From Acidobacteriota bacterium (GTDB lineage Bacteria; Acidobacteriota; Thermoanaerobaculia; UBA5066; Gp7-AA6): DNA of 58,177 nt. A program made the translations under genes and the position numbers. The stretch covers positions 1 to 58,177 of the forward strand of contig DAHUXD010000061.1 of assembly GCA_027307335.1 (NCBI GenBank). The letters run 5' to 3'. Positions 45,479 through 55,411 of this stretch are shown here, piece after piece (position 1 is the first letter of the stretch; the number at the start of each line of letters is the position of its first letter). The notes under the pieces are model-generated. The model was not told the origin of the DNA. It ran no database searches and was given only the letters and a program-made list of their open reading frames with translations.

Positions 45479-45993
45479 AGAGGCTCCTGATCGCCGCCGC
45501 CGCGGTTCTCCTCCTCGCCGGCCCGGCCCGGGCGCAGCAGGCCATCGCCGAGGGCAAGTGGTGGAAGCACCCCCGCATCGCCCAGGCGCTCGCGCTGACG
45601 CCGGCGCAGACGGCGGAGCTCGAGAAGATCTTCGCGAAGAGCCGGCCGAAGCTGATCGACCTGAAGGCCGATCTCGAGAAGAAGCAGTTCGCGTATCAGC
45701 AGGCGATGAGCGCCGACAAGGTCGACCGCAAGGAGGTCGAGGCGACGATTTCGGCGCGCGAAGCGGCTCGAGCGAAGCTGCAGACCGAGCTCTCGCTGAT
45801 GGAGCTCGACATGAGGCAGGTCCTCACGCCCGAGCAGCGGGAGAAGGCGCAGCAGCTGCGCGAGGAGCTGAGGGAGCGGCTGCAGGAGCGCCGGCGGCAG
45901 ATGCGCCAGGGCGCGGCGGCCGACGAGGACGCGCCCCCGCCGCGCGGCGGCGCCGTGCGGCGCGCACCGCAGGCGACCCCGCCGAACCCCTGA
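45475..45993 (+). CDS. Periplasmic Spy/CpxP-like (heavy-metal-sensor-like) protein
   Basis: 172 residues from GTG 45475, overlapping the anti-sigma stop. A signal peptide (to about 20, AGPARAQQ) is followed by long helices: LALTPAQTAELEKIFAKSRPKLIDLKADLEKK and LMELDMRQVLTPEQREKAQQLREELRERLQERRRQM. The LTPxQ motifs are typical of Spy/CpxP and the zinc-resistance-associated family. The tail is Pro/Arg-rich. It may sense or buffer envelope stress for the sigma/anti-sigma pair. Confidence 0.8.
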   Translation: MKRLLIAAAAVLLLAGPARAQQAIAEGKWWKHPRIAQALALTPAQTAELEKIFAKSRPKLIDLKADLEKKQFAYQQAMSADKVDRKEVEATISAREAARAKLQTELSLMELDMRQVLTPEQREKAQQLREELRERLQERRRQMRQGAAADEDAPPPRGGAVRRAPQATPPNP

Positions 45994-46027
45994 CGCGGAA
46001 CGGCAGTCCGGCGGATCGGAACGGGAC

Positions 46028-46391
46028 TCAGTCGCCCCGGAACCGCTCCTCCCTCCACGGGTCGCCGCGCATGTGGTACCCGTTCTCCTCCCAGAAGCCC
46101 GCGCGGTCCTCGGCGACGAGCTCGAAGCCGGTGACCCACTTGGCGCCCTTCCAGAAGTAGAGGTGCGGGATCACGACGCGCACCGGCGCGCCGTGCTCCG
46201 CGGTCAGCGGCTTTCCCGAGTGGTGCGTCGCGAGGATCGCCCCGGATGGAGAACGTCCACGTCGCGAGGTCGACCTTCGGGACTTGTCCGTAGTGCAGCA
46301 CCGGCCACTGCTGGGTCACGAACTGGCCCGGCGGGACGCGCGACGGGTCGGGGTTCGGGAAGCGGATGTTCGGATTCCTGCGGATGATCAT
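46028..46391 (-). pseudogene. Decayed sulfite-oxidase-like molybdopterin oxidoreductase
   Basis: From ATG 46391 the frame reads [43 protein letters not shown], the N-terminus of the small soluble sulfite-oxidase-like family. Near 46245 the frame is lost. The family C-terminus then reads in another frame: [31 protein letters not shown]... ending [18 protein letters not shown] at 46028. The stretch between, about 70 residues with the catalytic Cys, is missing. No functional enzyme can be made. Confidence 0.82.
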
Positions 46392-46408
46392 GCGGCTAGT
46401 ATCCCTTC

Positions 46409-46972
46409 ATGGACGCGGGGGCGCGGAAGAGGATCGAGGACTACGTGCGCCCGCTCGCCGTCGGCCTCGACGGCGTCACGAATTACGGCGACGTCCAGCG
46501 GATGGTTTCCGCCGCCGAGGCGGTCGCGGACGGCCGGGCCGGCCTCGACGCCGACCTCGTCTTCCTCCTCGCGGTCTTCTCCGGCCAGGAGAAGTGGGTG
46601 TCGCGCATGGGGCACCGCAGCCGCACCGAGACGTTCCTCGCCTCGCTCGGCGTGCCGGCGAGGACCGTGCGCGTGCTCTTCCGGGGTCTCGAGCGGTTCG
46701 AGAACGCGCCCGCGACGCCGGAGGAGGAGGTCGTCCACGATGCCGTGCGCCTCGAGTCGATGGGGGCGTACGGCGTCGCCCGCGGTCTCGCCGACGCGTA
46801 CCGCGAACGGCTCGACATCCTCGAGATGGCCGACGCGGTGGAGAGGGGGGCGGAGACGGCGCTGTGCACCGAGGCCGGAAGGCGGCTCGCCGAGCCGCGG
46901 CGCGAGCTGATGCGGGCCTTCGCGAGGCGCCTGCGCGAGGAGCACGCGCAGTTCGAGCGGCCCCCGAAATGA
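46409..46972 (+). CDS. Hypothetical protein with HD-phosphohydrolase-like C-terminal motif
   Basis: 187 residues, all helical by appearance. I do not recognise it firmly. The segment EEEVVHDAVRLESMGAYGVARGLADAYRERLDI resembles the 'DADRLDALGAIGIAR' helix of HD-superfamily phosphohydrolases. The upstream part, LAVFSGQEKWVSRMGHRSRTETFLASLGVP, aligns in place with the HD region but lacks the His-Asp pair. It could be an inactive relative. It starts 17 bp from the divergent decayed gene and ends at a strong hairpin. Confidence 0.6.
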   Translation: MDAGARKRIEDYVRPLAVGLDGVTNYGDVQRMVSAAEAVADGRAGLDADLVFLLAVFSGQEKWVSRMGHRSRTETFLASLGVPARTVRVLFRGLERFENAPATPEEEVVHDAVRLESMGAYGVARGLADAYRERLDILEMADAVERGAETALCTEAGRRLAEPRRELMRAFARRLREEHAQFERPPK

Positions 46973-46973
46973 C

Positions 46974-46997
46974 GCGGCCCCGGTCGCCCGGGGCCGC
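46974..46997. terminator. GC-rich hairpin between convergent genes
   Basis: Perfect 10-bp stem GCGGCCCCGG (46974-46983)/CCGGGGCCGC (46988-46997) with a TCGC loop. No T-run follows on either strand, so termination strength is uncertain; the position between convergent stops suggests that role. Confidence 0.6.
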
Positions 46998-47024
46998 GCG
47001 TGCGATTCGAGAGGACCGTGGGGA

Positions 47025-48677
47025 CTAGGGGCCGTACAGCACGAGCGTGAACGTCTTCGTCAGGAAGACCGCCATCTGGCCGCGCGTGTTCGGATTGTTG
47101 GGACAGTAGAGGAGCGGAGAGGCCTGACAGCCGCCGGTCACCCCGTCGGCGTAGAGCTTCTCGATCCACGGATCGAAGATGCCTCCGGTGCACGGCACGT
47201 CGCCGAAGACCGTGCCGGTGCACGGGGGCGGGACGTACGGCGCCCCGCGCAGGGTTTTCTCGAGGAAGACGGACATCTGCGCTCGGGTCACCGGATTTCC
47301 CGGGCAGTAGAGGGGCGGCGAGACCTGGCAGCCTCCGGTGATGCCCTGGTTCGCGAGATCCTCGATCCAGGGATCGAAGATGCCTCCCGTGCAGGGCACG
47401 TCGCCGAAGACCGTGCCGGTGCACGCGGGCGGCGTGTAGGTCGAGCCGTTCTTGGCCTTCAGCAGGAAGACCGCCATCTGAGCGCGCGTGACCGTGTTGG
47501 CCGGACAGTAGTCGGTCCCCGCGCCGCAGCCGCCCGTGATGCCGTTGTGGTAGATCGTCTCGATGTACTTGTAGAAGTTGTCGGTCGTCGGCACGTCGGT
47601 GAAGCTCTCGCCGACGTGGAGCGTCCAGACCTTCGGCGGCATGCCGGCGTCCGGAGCGAGGAAGCCGACCGACGGCTGCTCCGTCAGCGACGCATCGAAG
47701 TGCTGGCTCGGCCGCGTGCCGGTGATCGTGACGGCCATGCAGTCGCCCGTCGCGGTCTCGCAGTTGGACGTCGCGCCTCCCGCGACCGCGCCGTAGTCCG
47801 CCGAGCCGTCGTTGATCACGTAGGACGGTCCCAACGGGCCGCTGAAATCGGCGGCCTGGCCCTGCAGCAGGAAAACGGAGGCCGTGCCGTTGTTCCAGGA
47901 AGGCGCGATCGTCGCGGTCTCGCCGATCTCCAGCATGCCGTTCTGGTTCCCGGCCCCGGTCTCGTCCACGAGGAGCGCGGTGGGGGTCGCGACGACGGAC
48001 TGCCCGTAGAGCGTGAACATGAAATCGGGATTGGTGGAACCAAGGCAGGGCTGCAGCTGCCCCCAGTCCGTGCATCCGGTTCCAAAGCCGTTCAGTGGAT
48101 TGCGCCAGATCGCCGGGGAATTGCTCTGGACGGTCCGCGCTTCCCAGCCCCATTCGCCGCCCGCCGAGAAGTCCATGCGGGCCTGAACGTCGAGCCAGTA
48201 GGTCCCGGTGGGGAGGAAGCACGTGGTCGGCAGGGAGAAGGTGAACGTCCCCGTGGAATCCGAGGGCGTCTGAAGCGGATAGCTGCACTCGACGGCTCCC
48301 GGAACCCCCGCGTTGTCGTCGAAGATCGTCAGGTTGACGGCTGCCGCGGGTCCCGAACCGTTGAAGTACTGGCCGTTGGTCGTCACGGCCATGATCGCCC
48401 AGGTCACCCCCGGAGGAACGACGAAGTCGTCAGCGCCTTCCGAATCGAAACCGTCGAACGCGGTCTCGAAATCCTGCGACACGAACTCGGTCGAGGCGTC
48501 GTTGTCGGCCTGGTCGTACAGGACCGGCGGAAAGACCAGCGGCGCCGCGGGACGTCCGGCGGCCGGAATGTTGGGGTGGCCCGTCACGGCGGGCAGGGGC
48601 ATGGGACCGGATTGGGCCAGGGCAGAAGCACCGATGAGGCAGGCCGCGAGCACGAGCAGTGACCGGTGGATCCTCAT
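47025..48677 (-). CDS. Secreted protein with three C-terminal S-layer-homology-like units
   Basis: 550 residues. A signal peptide (to about 21) precedes a beta-rich region with FDSEGADDFVVPPGVTWAI (about 78-96). Three repeats of about 65 residues then run from about 355 to the end, each with FxDVP...I(E)xL...GITGGC...YCPxNxVTRAQMAVFL. These are SLH-like units with a conserved Cys pair. The end, FTLVLYGP, is a form I associate with Acidobacteriota. It would attach to the cell surface. A GGAGGAGATTTC ribosome site precedes ATG 48677. Confidence 0.85.
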   Translation of the reverse strand: MRIHRSLLVLAACLIGASALAQSGPMPLPAVTGHPNIPAAGRPAAPLVFPPVLYDQADNDASTEFVSQDFETAFDGFDSEGADDFVVPPGVTWAIMAVTTNGQYFNGSGPAAAVNLTIFDDNAGVPGAVECSYPLQTPSDSTGTFTFSLPTTCFLPTGTYWLDVQARMDFSAGGEWGWEARTVQSNSPAIWRNPLNGFGTGCTDWGQLQPCLGSTNPDFMFTLYGQSVVATPTALLVDETGAGNQNGMLEIGETATIAPSWNNGTASVFLLQGQAADFSGPLGPSYVINDGSADYGAVAGGATSNCETATGDCMAVTITGTRPSQHFDASLTEQPSVGFLAPDAGMPPKVWTLHVGESFTDVPTTDNFYKYIETIYHNGITGGCGAGTDYCPANTVTRAQMAVFLLKAKNGSTYTPPACTGTVFGDVPCTGGIFDPWIEDLANQGITGGCQVSPPLYCPGNPVTRAQMSVFLEKTLRGAPYVPPPCTGTVFGDVPCTGGIFDPWIEKLYADGVTGGCQASPLLYCPNNPNTRGQMAVFLTKTFTLVLYGP

Positions 48678-48769
48678 GAAATCTCCTCCGCCAAAAATTG
48701 GGCATGAGCCGAGTCGCTAGATTCTAGCGCGATCCACCCGTGGCGGAGCTGAGAATGTCGAGGCGCTGC

Positions 48770-49510
48770 TCAGAGGAGACTCGTTCCTCCGTCGACGTGC
48801 ACGATCTGTCCCGTGACGAATCCTGACCCCGAGGACAGGTAGAGCACGGCATCGGCGACGTCCTCGGGAGCTCCGAGACGGCGCAGCGGAATCTCCGACG
48901 CCCAGCGCGCGGCGACGTCGTCCGGCGTGGTGGCCGGCACCAGCACCGTGCCGGGCGCGACGCCGTTGACCGACACCTCCGGCGCGAGCTCGATCGCGAG
49001 CGCGCGGACGAGCCCCTCGACCGCTGCCTTCGACGCCGCGTGCGCGACGTAGCCGCGGACCGGCGAGGTCGCAAGCGCGTCCGAGACGAGAACGATCCGT
49101 CCGCGGCGCTCCCTCAGGGTCGCGGCCGCCTCGCGCGCGAGCAGCAGTCCCGAGCGCGCGTTGACGTTCAGCGCGTCGTCCCAGACGCTCTCGTCCGTAT
49201 CGGCCAGGGGCGCGCGGTGGAAGTTCGCGGCGGAGTGCACCAGCACGTCGAGGCCGCCGAGCGCGGACACCGCGGCGCGCACGAGCCGTCGGCAATCCTC
49301 CGGGTGCCCGAGGTCTGCCCGGAGCGGCGTCGCGCGCCGGCCCGCGGCGCGGATCTCGGCCGCGACCTCTTCGGCCTCGGCGGAGGACCCGCGGTAATGA
49401 ACGGCGACGTCCGCGCCCGCCCGGCCGAGCACGAGCGCGATCGCGCGTCCGACGCGCACGCCGGCGCCCGTGACGAGCGCCGTCTTGCCGTCGAGCGATC
49501 CGGCGATCAC
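48770..49510 (-). CDS. SDR family oxidoreductase (3-oxoacyl-ACP reductase-like)
   Basis: 246 residues from GTG 49510. TALVTGAGVRVGRAIALVLGRAGADVAVHYRGS at the N-terminus, LVHSAANFHRAPL, catalytic Ser in IVLVSDALATSP and YVAHAASKAAVEGLVRALAIELAPEVSVNGVAPGTVL, ending with GFVTGQIVHVDGGTSL. The N-terminal VRVGRAIA form also occurs in pteridine reductases, so a folate or pterin substrate is possible. Its start overlaps the upstream membrane protein gene. Confidence 0.87.
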   Translation of the reverse strand: MIAGSLDGKTALVTGAGVRVGRAIALVLGRAGADVAVHYRGSSAEAEEVAAEIRAAGRRATPLRADLGHPEDCRRLVRAAVSALGGLDVLVHSAANFHRAPLADTDESVWDDALNVNARSGLLLAREAAATLRERRGRIVLVSDALATSPVRGYVAHAASKAAVEGLVRALAIELAPEVSVNGVAPGTVLVPATTPDDVAARWASEIPLRRLGAPEDVADAVLYLSSGSGFVTGQIVHVDGGTSLL

Positions 49511-50067
49511 GGGAGCGAGCGGGGCGCGGGCGCGGCGCCGGCGCCCGTCCCCGCGGCGGGGCGGCCGCGGACGAACGCGGCCGGGTCCGCCATGAGGCGC
49601 GCGTTCTCGATGAAGGCGGACCACTCCGCGACGAGGGCCCACGCATGCGTCCCGACGGCCGCGAGCGACGCCGCCAGGTGGACCCACGACGGGAGCGCGG
49701 ACGTATGCACGGCGCCGCCGAGCACGAACACCGCGATCGCGGACAAGAGCGCGAAGGTCGCGGGCGGCGACGTCTGGCGCTTGAAGCCGCGGAGGACGCC
49801 GAGCACGGCCCGCCGATCGGCCTCCGCAAAACCCGCGACCTCGTCCTTGACGAGCCGCCCCGTGCCGATGAAGAAGAAGATGACCATCGACTGCGAGAAG
49901 AGCGAGAGGAGCACGGTCGGGATCGCGTAGGCGACGTGTTTCGTCACGAGGAGGCGCGCGGCCGGGGCGGTCGCGGCGAGGTGCGCCGCGACGGCGAATC
50001 CCTGGACCGAGGTGAGGAGAAATCCCGCCAGAGCGAGCAGGGTGCCGACGAGGAGCGCGACCGCCAT
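49507..50067 (-). CDS. Four-helix integral membrane protein of unknown function
   Basis: 186 residues from ATG 50067. Hydrophobic segments lie at about 3-25, 43-70, 102-118 and 122-142, the second with AYAIPTVLLSLFSQSMVIFFFIGTGRLVKDEV. I do not recognise a named family. The C-terminal tail is Ala/Pro-rich and cytoplasmic. It is coupled to the SDR gene by a GTGA overlap and divergent from the acyl-CoA synthetase gene with a gap of 100 bp. A longer open frame extends upstream, but that part has no hydrophobic or family character. Confidence 0.65.
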   Translation of the reverse strand: MAVALLVGTLLALAGFLLTSVQGFAVAAHLAATAPAARLLVTKHVAYAIPTVLLSLFSQSMVIFFFIGTGRLVKDEVAGFAEADRRAVLGVLRGFKRQTSPPATFALLSAIAVFVLGGAVHTSALPSWVHLAASLAAVGTHAWALVAEWSAFIENARLMADPAAFVRGRPAAGTGAGAAPAPRSLP

Positions 50068-50167
50068 ACCGCCGGTTAGCCTAACGCACTCGCGCGCCGG
50101 GACTTGATCCGTGCGAACCTTGACCCGCCCGGGGGCGCGGGACACAATCGGCCGGGGGGAGAGAGCG

Positions 50168-51965
50168 ATGGGCAGCGAGCCGCGGACCCTTTGCGACGTC
50201 TTCGCCGCCGCGGCCGCGTGCGGGAAGCCGAACCTCCTGCTGTCCAAGGTCGACGGCGCCTGGAGGCCGATCTCGGCGGCGGACTTCGGGTTCACGGTGC
50301 GGGCCCTGTCGCTCGGCTTGAACGGGCTCGGCATCCAGCCGGGGGACCGCGTCGCGATCCTCTCGGAGAACCGGCCCGAGTGGGCGATGGCCGACTACGC
50401 GATCCTCTGCGCCGGCGCCTGGTCCGTGCCGGTCTACCCGACACTGCCCGCGGCGCAGATCGCGCCCCTTCTCGCCGACTGCGGGGCGCGCGCCGTGTTC
50501 GTGTCGAACCTGGAGCAGCTCGGCAAGATCCTGACGGTCCGAGCGCAGCTGCCCGGCCTCGACCACGTCATCCTGATCGAGGGACATCCGCCGCCGGAGC
50601 CCGGCTTCGCCACCTTCCACGAGGTCGTCGAGCGCGGCCGGCCGACCCTCGAGATGAGCCCGGGGGTCTTCGAGCAGCGCGCGGCGCGCGTGGGTCCGGA
50701 CGACGTCGCGACGATCATCTACACGTCGGGCACGACGGGCGAGCCGAAGGGCGCGATGCTGACGCACGCGAATTTCGTCTCGAACGTGCTCGGGGGCTGC
50801 GAGGTCATCCCCTTCACCGCCGATGCGATCGCCCTGTCGTTCCTGCCCCTCTCGCACGTGTTCGAGCGGATGCTCGACTACTCGTACATGCACAAGACGG
50901 CCACGATCGCCTACGCCGAGTCGATCGACAAGCTCGCGGCGAACTTCCTCGAGGTCAACCCGACCTGTTTCGCGGCCGTGCCCCGGGTCTACGAAAAGGT
51001 CTACGCGAAGATCACGGCGAAGGCGGACTCGGGTGGCGCCCTGAAGAAGCGGCTCTTCGACTGGGCCGTCTCCGTCGGGCGGCGCCGCGTCCCCTACCTC
51101 GAGCGCGGCGAGCCCCTCCCCTCCGGGCTCGCCGGACGGGCGAGGATCGCGGACGCGCTCGTCCTGAAGAAGATCCGCGGCGCGCTCGGGAATCGCTTCC
51201 GATTCGCCGTGTCCGGCGGCGCGCCGCTGTCGCGCGACCTCGCCGAGTTCTTCGTCGGCGCCGGCGTGATGATCTACGAGGGCTACGGCCTCACGGAGAC
51301 CTCGCCGGTCATCTGCGTCAACGGGCCGGGGCGGATGCGGCTCGGCACGGTGGGCCGTCCCATCGCCGGCGTCGAGGTCCGCATCGCCGAGGACGGCGAG
51401 ATCCTCACGCGCGGGCCGCACATCATGAAGGGCTACTTCCACAAGCCGGAGGCGACCGCGGAGGCGATCGACCGCGAGGGATGGTTCCACACCGGTGACA
51501 TCGGGGAGCTGCGCGACGGGTTCCTCTCGATCACCGACCGCAAGAAGGACCTGATCGTGCTCGCCGGCGGCAAGAAGGCCGCGCCGCAGCCGATCGAGAA
51601 CGAGCTGAAGAAGTCGCCCTTCGTCGCGCTGCCGATCGTCGTCGGCGACCGCCAGAAGTTCCTCGCGGCGCTGATCGTGCCGAACTTCGAGCGGCTGCGG
51701 CAGTGGGCCGAGGAGGGCCGGCTGCGAGTGGACTGGAGCGCCCTCGACGCGCACCCCGACGTCCGGAAGCTGTTCCAGGCCGAGATCGACGCGTACAACG
51801 CCGACCGTCCGCACCACGAGCAGATCCGGGCGTTCGCGCTCCTGCCCTCGGACCTGACCGTCGAGGACGGTTCCATCACGCCGACGCTGAAGGTCAAGCG
51901 CCGGATCCTCGAGAGCCGCTACGGAGCGCTCATCGAGCAGATGTACGCGGCGGCTCAGAGGTCGC

Positions 51966-51976
<11 letters not shown>
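50168..51976 (+). CDS. Long-chain acyl-CoA synthetase (AMP-forming)
   Basis: 602 residues from ATG 50168 (GGGGGAGAG ribosome site). ATP/AMP signatures: IIYTSGTTGEPKGAMLTHANF (P-loop), YEGYGLTETSPVICVN, and WFHTGDIGELRDGFLSITDRKKDLIVLAGGKK. The latter is the FAA1/FadD15-type C-terminus, which lacks the usual PKT lysine form and instead carries KKAAPQPIENELKKSPFV. It activates fatty acids to acyl-CoA. It heads the beta-oxidation operon and overlaps the thiolase gene by 11 bp. Confidence 0.95.
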
Positions 51977-53248
<1,272 letters not shown>

Positions 53249-53252
<4 letters not shown>

Positions 53253-55411
53253 GCGCCTTCACCCTGCAGGTCGAGGAGGACGGCCTCGCGATCCTCACGT
53301 TCGACGTGCCGGGGGAGAGGGTCAACACGTTCTCGACTCCCGTGGGCCTCGAGTTCGCCGACGTGCTCGTGCGGCTCTCCCGCGAGGCGCGGATCCGCGC
53401 GCTGGTGATCCGGAGCGGCAAGCCCGACGTCTTCATCGCCGGCGCCGACATCCGGGAGTTCTCGACGATCCGGCCGGAGGACGTGCGCACCGCGGTCGAG
53501 CGCGTGCAGTCCCTCTTCGAGCAGCTCGCGAACCTGCCGTACCCCACGGTCGCGGCGATCAACGGCGCGTGTCTCGGCGGCGGCACGGAGCTCGCGCTCG
53601 CCTGCGACCACCGGCTGATGTCCGACGCGCCGAGGGCGCAGATCGGCCTGCCCGAGGTCCGTCTGGGCATCTTCCCGGCGTGGGGCGGCGTGACGCGCCT
53701 CCCGCGCGTCGTCGGCCTCGCCCCGGCCCTCGACCTGATTCTGACCGGGAGGAGCCTCGACGCGAAACGGGCGAAGCGCATCGGTCTCGTGGACGAGTCC
53801 GTGCCCGCCGCGATCCTCGACGACTTCGCGAAGCGCTTCGCACGCGAGCGGCTCGGCGGCGCGAAGCCCGCCCCGTACCGCGGCCGGCAGGCCGTCGCGC
53901 AGCGCGCCCTCGAGGCCACGCCGATCGGCCGGGGCGTCGTCTTCTCGCGCGCGAAGAAGACCGTGATGGAGACGACCGGCGGCCACTATCCCGCGCCGCT
54001 CGAGGCCCTCGAGGCGGTGGAGGAGAGCTACGGCAGGCCCGTCGCCGACGGCCTCGCGATCGAGGCGCGCCACATCGGCCTCGTCTTCGGCGGCGAGGTG
54101 CAGCGGAACCTGCTGCGGATCTTCCTGCTCACCGAGGACGTCAAGCGGGAGTCCGGCGTCGCGGATCCGGCGGTGCGGCCGCGGAGCGTGGCGCGGGTCG
54201 GCGTGCTCGGCGCGGGCGTGATGGGAGGGGGCATCGCCCAGCTCGCCGCGGACAAGGGGCTTCCGGCCCGGATGAAGGACATCGACCCGCAGGCGCTCGC
54301 TCATGGGTTCGCCGCCGCGGCCGCCGTCTGGAAGGAGTCGCTCCGGAAGAGGCGCCTGACGCCGCGCGAGATGGCGCGCAAGATGGACCGTCTGTCGGGC
54401 GCGCTCGACTACTCGGGCTTTGCCCGCTGCGACGTGACGATCGAGGCGGTGGTGGAGAAGCTGGCGGTCAAGCGCGCGGTACTGAAGGAGTGGGAGGCGG
54501 CCGTGCCGCGCGAGGCGATCTTCGCGTCGAACACCTCGACGCTCCCGATCTCGGAGATCGCGGTCGGCGCCTCGGAACCGGGACGCGTCGTCGGCATGCA
54601 CTTCTTCAATCCGGTGCACCGGATGCCGCTCGTGGAGGTCATCCGGGCCGAGCGCACGAGCGACGAGACCGTCGCGACGGTCTTCGCCCTCGCGAAGACG
54701 CTCGGCAAGACGCCCGTGGTCGTGCGGGACGCGCCCGGGTTTCTCGTCAACCGGATCCTCGCGCCGTACCTGTCCGAGGCCGTGCGCCTCGTGCTGGAGG
54801 GCTGCCGGATCGAGGACGTCGATGCCGCGATGACGGCGTTCGGCATGCCGGTCGGCCCCCTCGCGCTTCTCGACGACGTGGGGCTCGACGTCGCGGCGAA
54901 GGGCGGCGAGGTGCTGCAGGCCGCGTTTCCGGAGCGCCTGAAGATGGGCGGCGAGGAGGCGCTCGCCGCGGCGGGACGGCTCGGGCGCAAGAACGGCCGC
55001 GGCTTCTACGAGTACGAGACCGGGAAGCGCCGCGCCCCGTCCCGCGAGGCGTACGCCGCGCTCCGCGTCGAGCCCCGGAAGGAGTCGCCGCTCCCGGCGG
55101 GGGTGATCGAGGCGCGCCTCGTGCTGCCCATGGTCAACGAGGCGGCGTTCTGTCTCGAGGACGCGATCGTCGAGGATCCGGCGCGACTCGACCTGGCGAT
55201 GATTTTCGGCACCGGGTTTCCGCCCTTTCGCGGCGGCCTCCTCCGGTACGCCGACACGATCGGGCTCGGCCGCGTCTTCTCGCGGCTCGACGATCTCGCC
55301 GAGCGGCTCGGGCCGCGCTTCGCCCCGTCCGACCTCATCCAGCGCCTCGCCAACGCGAGGCGGGGCTTCTATCCGGACACGTCCGCGACCGAGAGGGAGA
55401 TCACCGCATGA
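53249..55411 (+). CDS. Enoyl-CoA hydratase/3-hydroxyacyl-CoA dehydrogenase (FadJ/FadB type)
   Basis: 720 residues from ATG 53249 (ATGA overlap with the thiolase stop). The N-terminal crotonase domain (about 5-190) has the oxyanion-hole FIAGADIREFSTI and AAINGACLGGGTELALACDH, with Glu in GLPEVRLGIFPAWGG. The NAD-binding domain begins RVGVLGAGVMGGGIAQLAA (about 313), with FASNTSTLPISEIA and MHFFNPVHRMPLVEVI. Two C-terminal 3HCDH domains follow, with NRILAPYLSEAV. It is the trifunctional alpha-subunit type, working with the adjacent thiolase. Confidence 0.95.
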
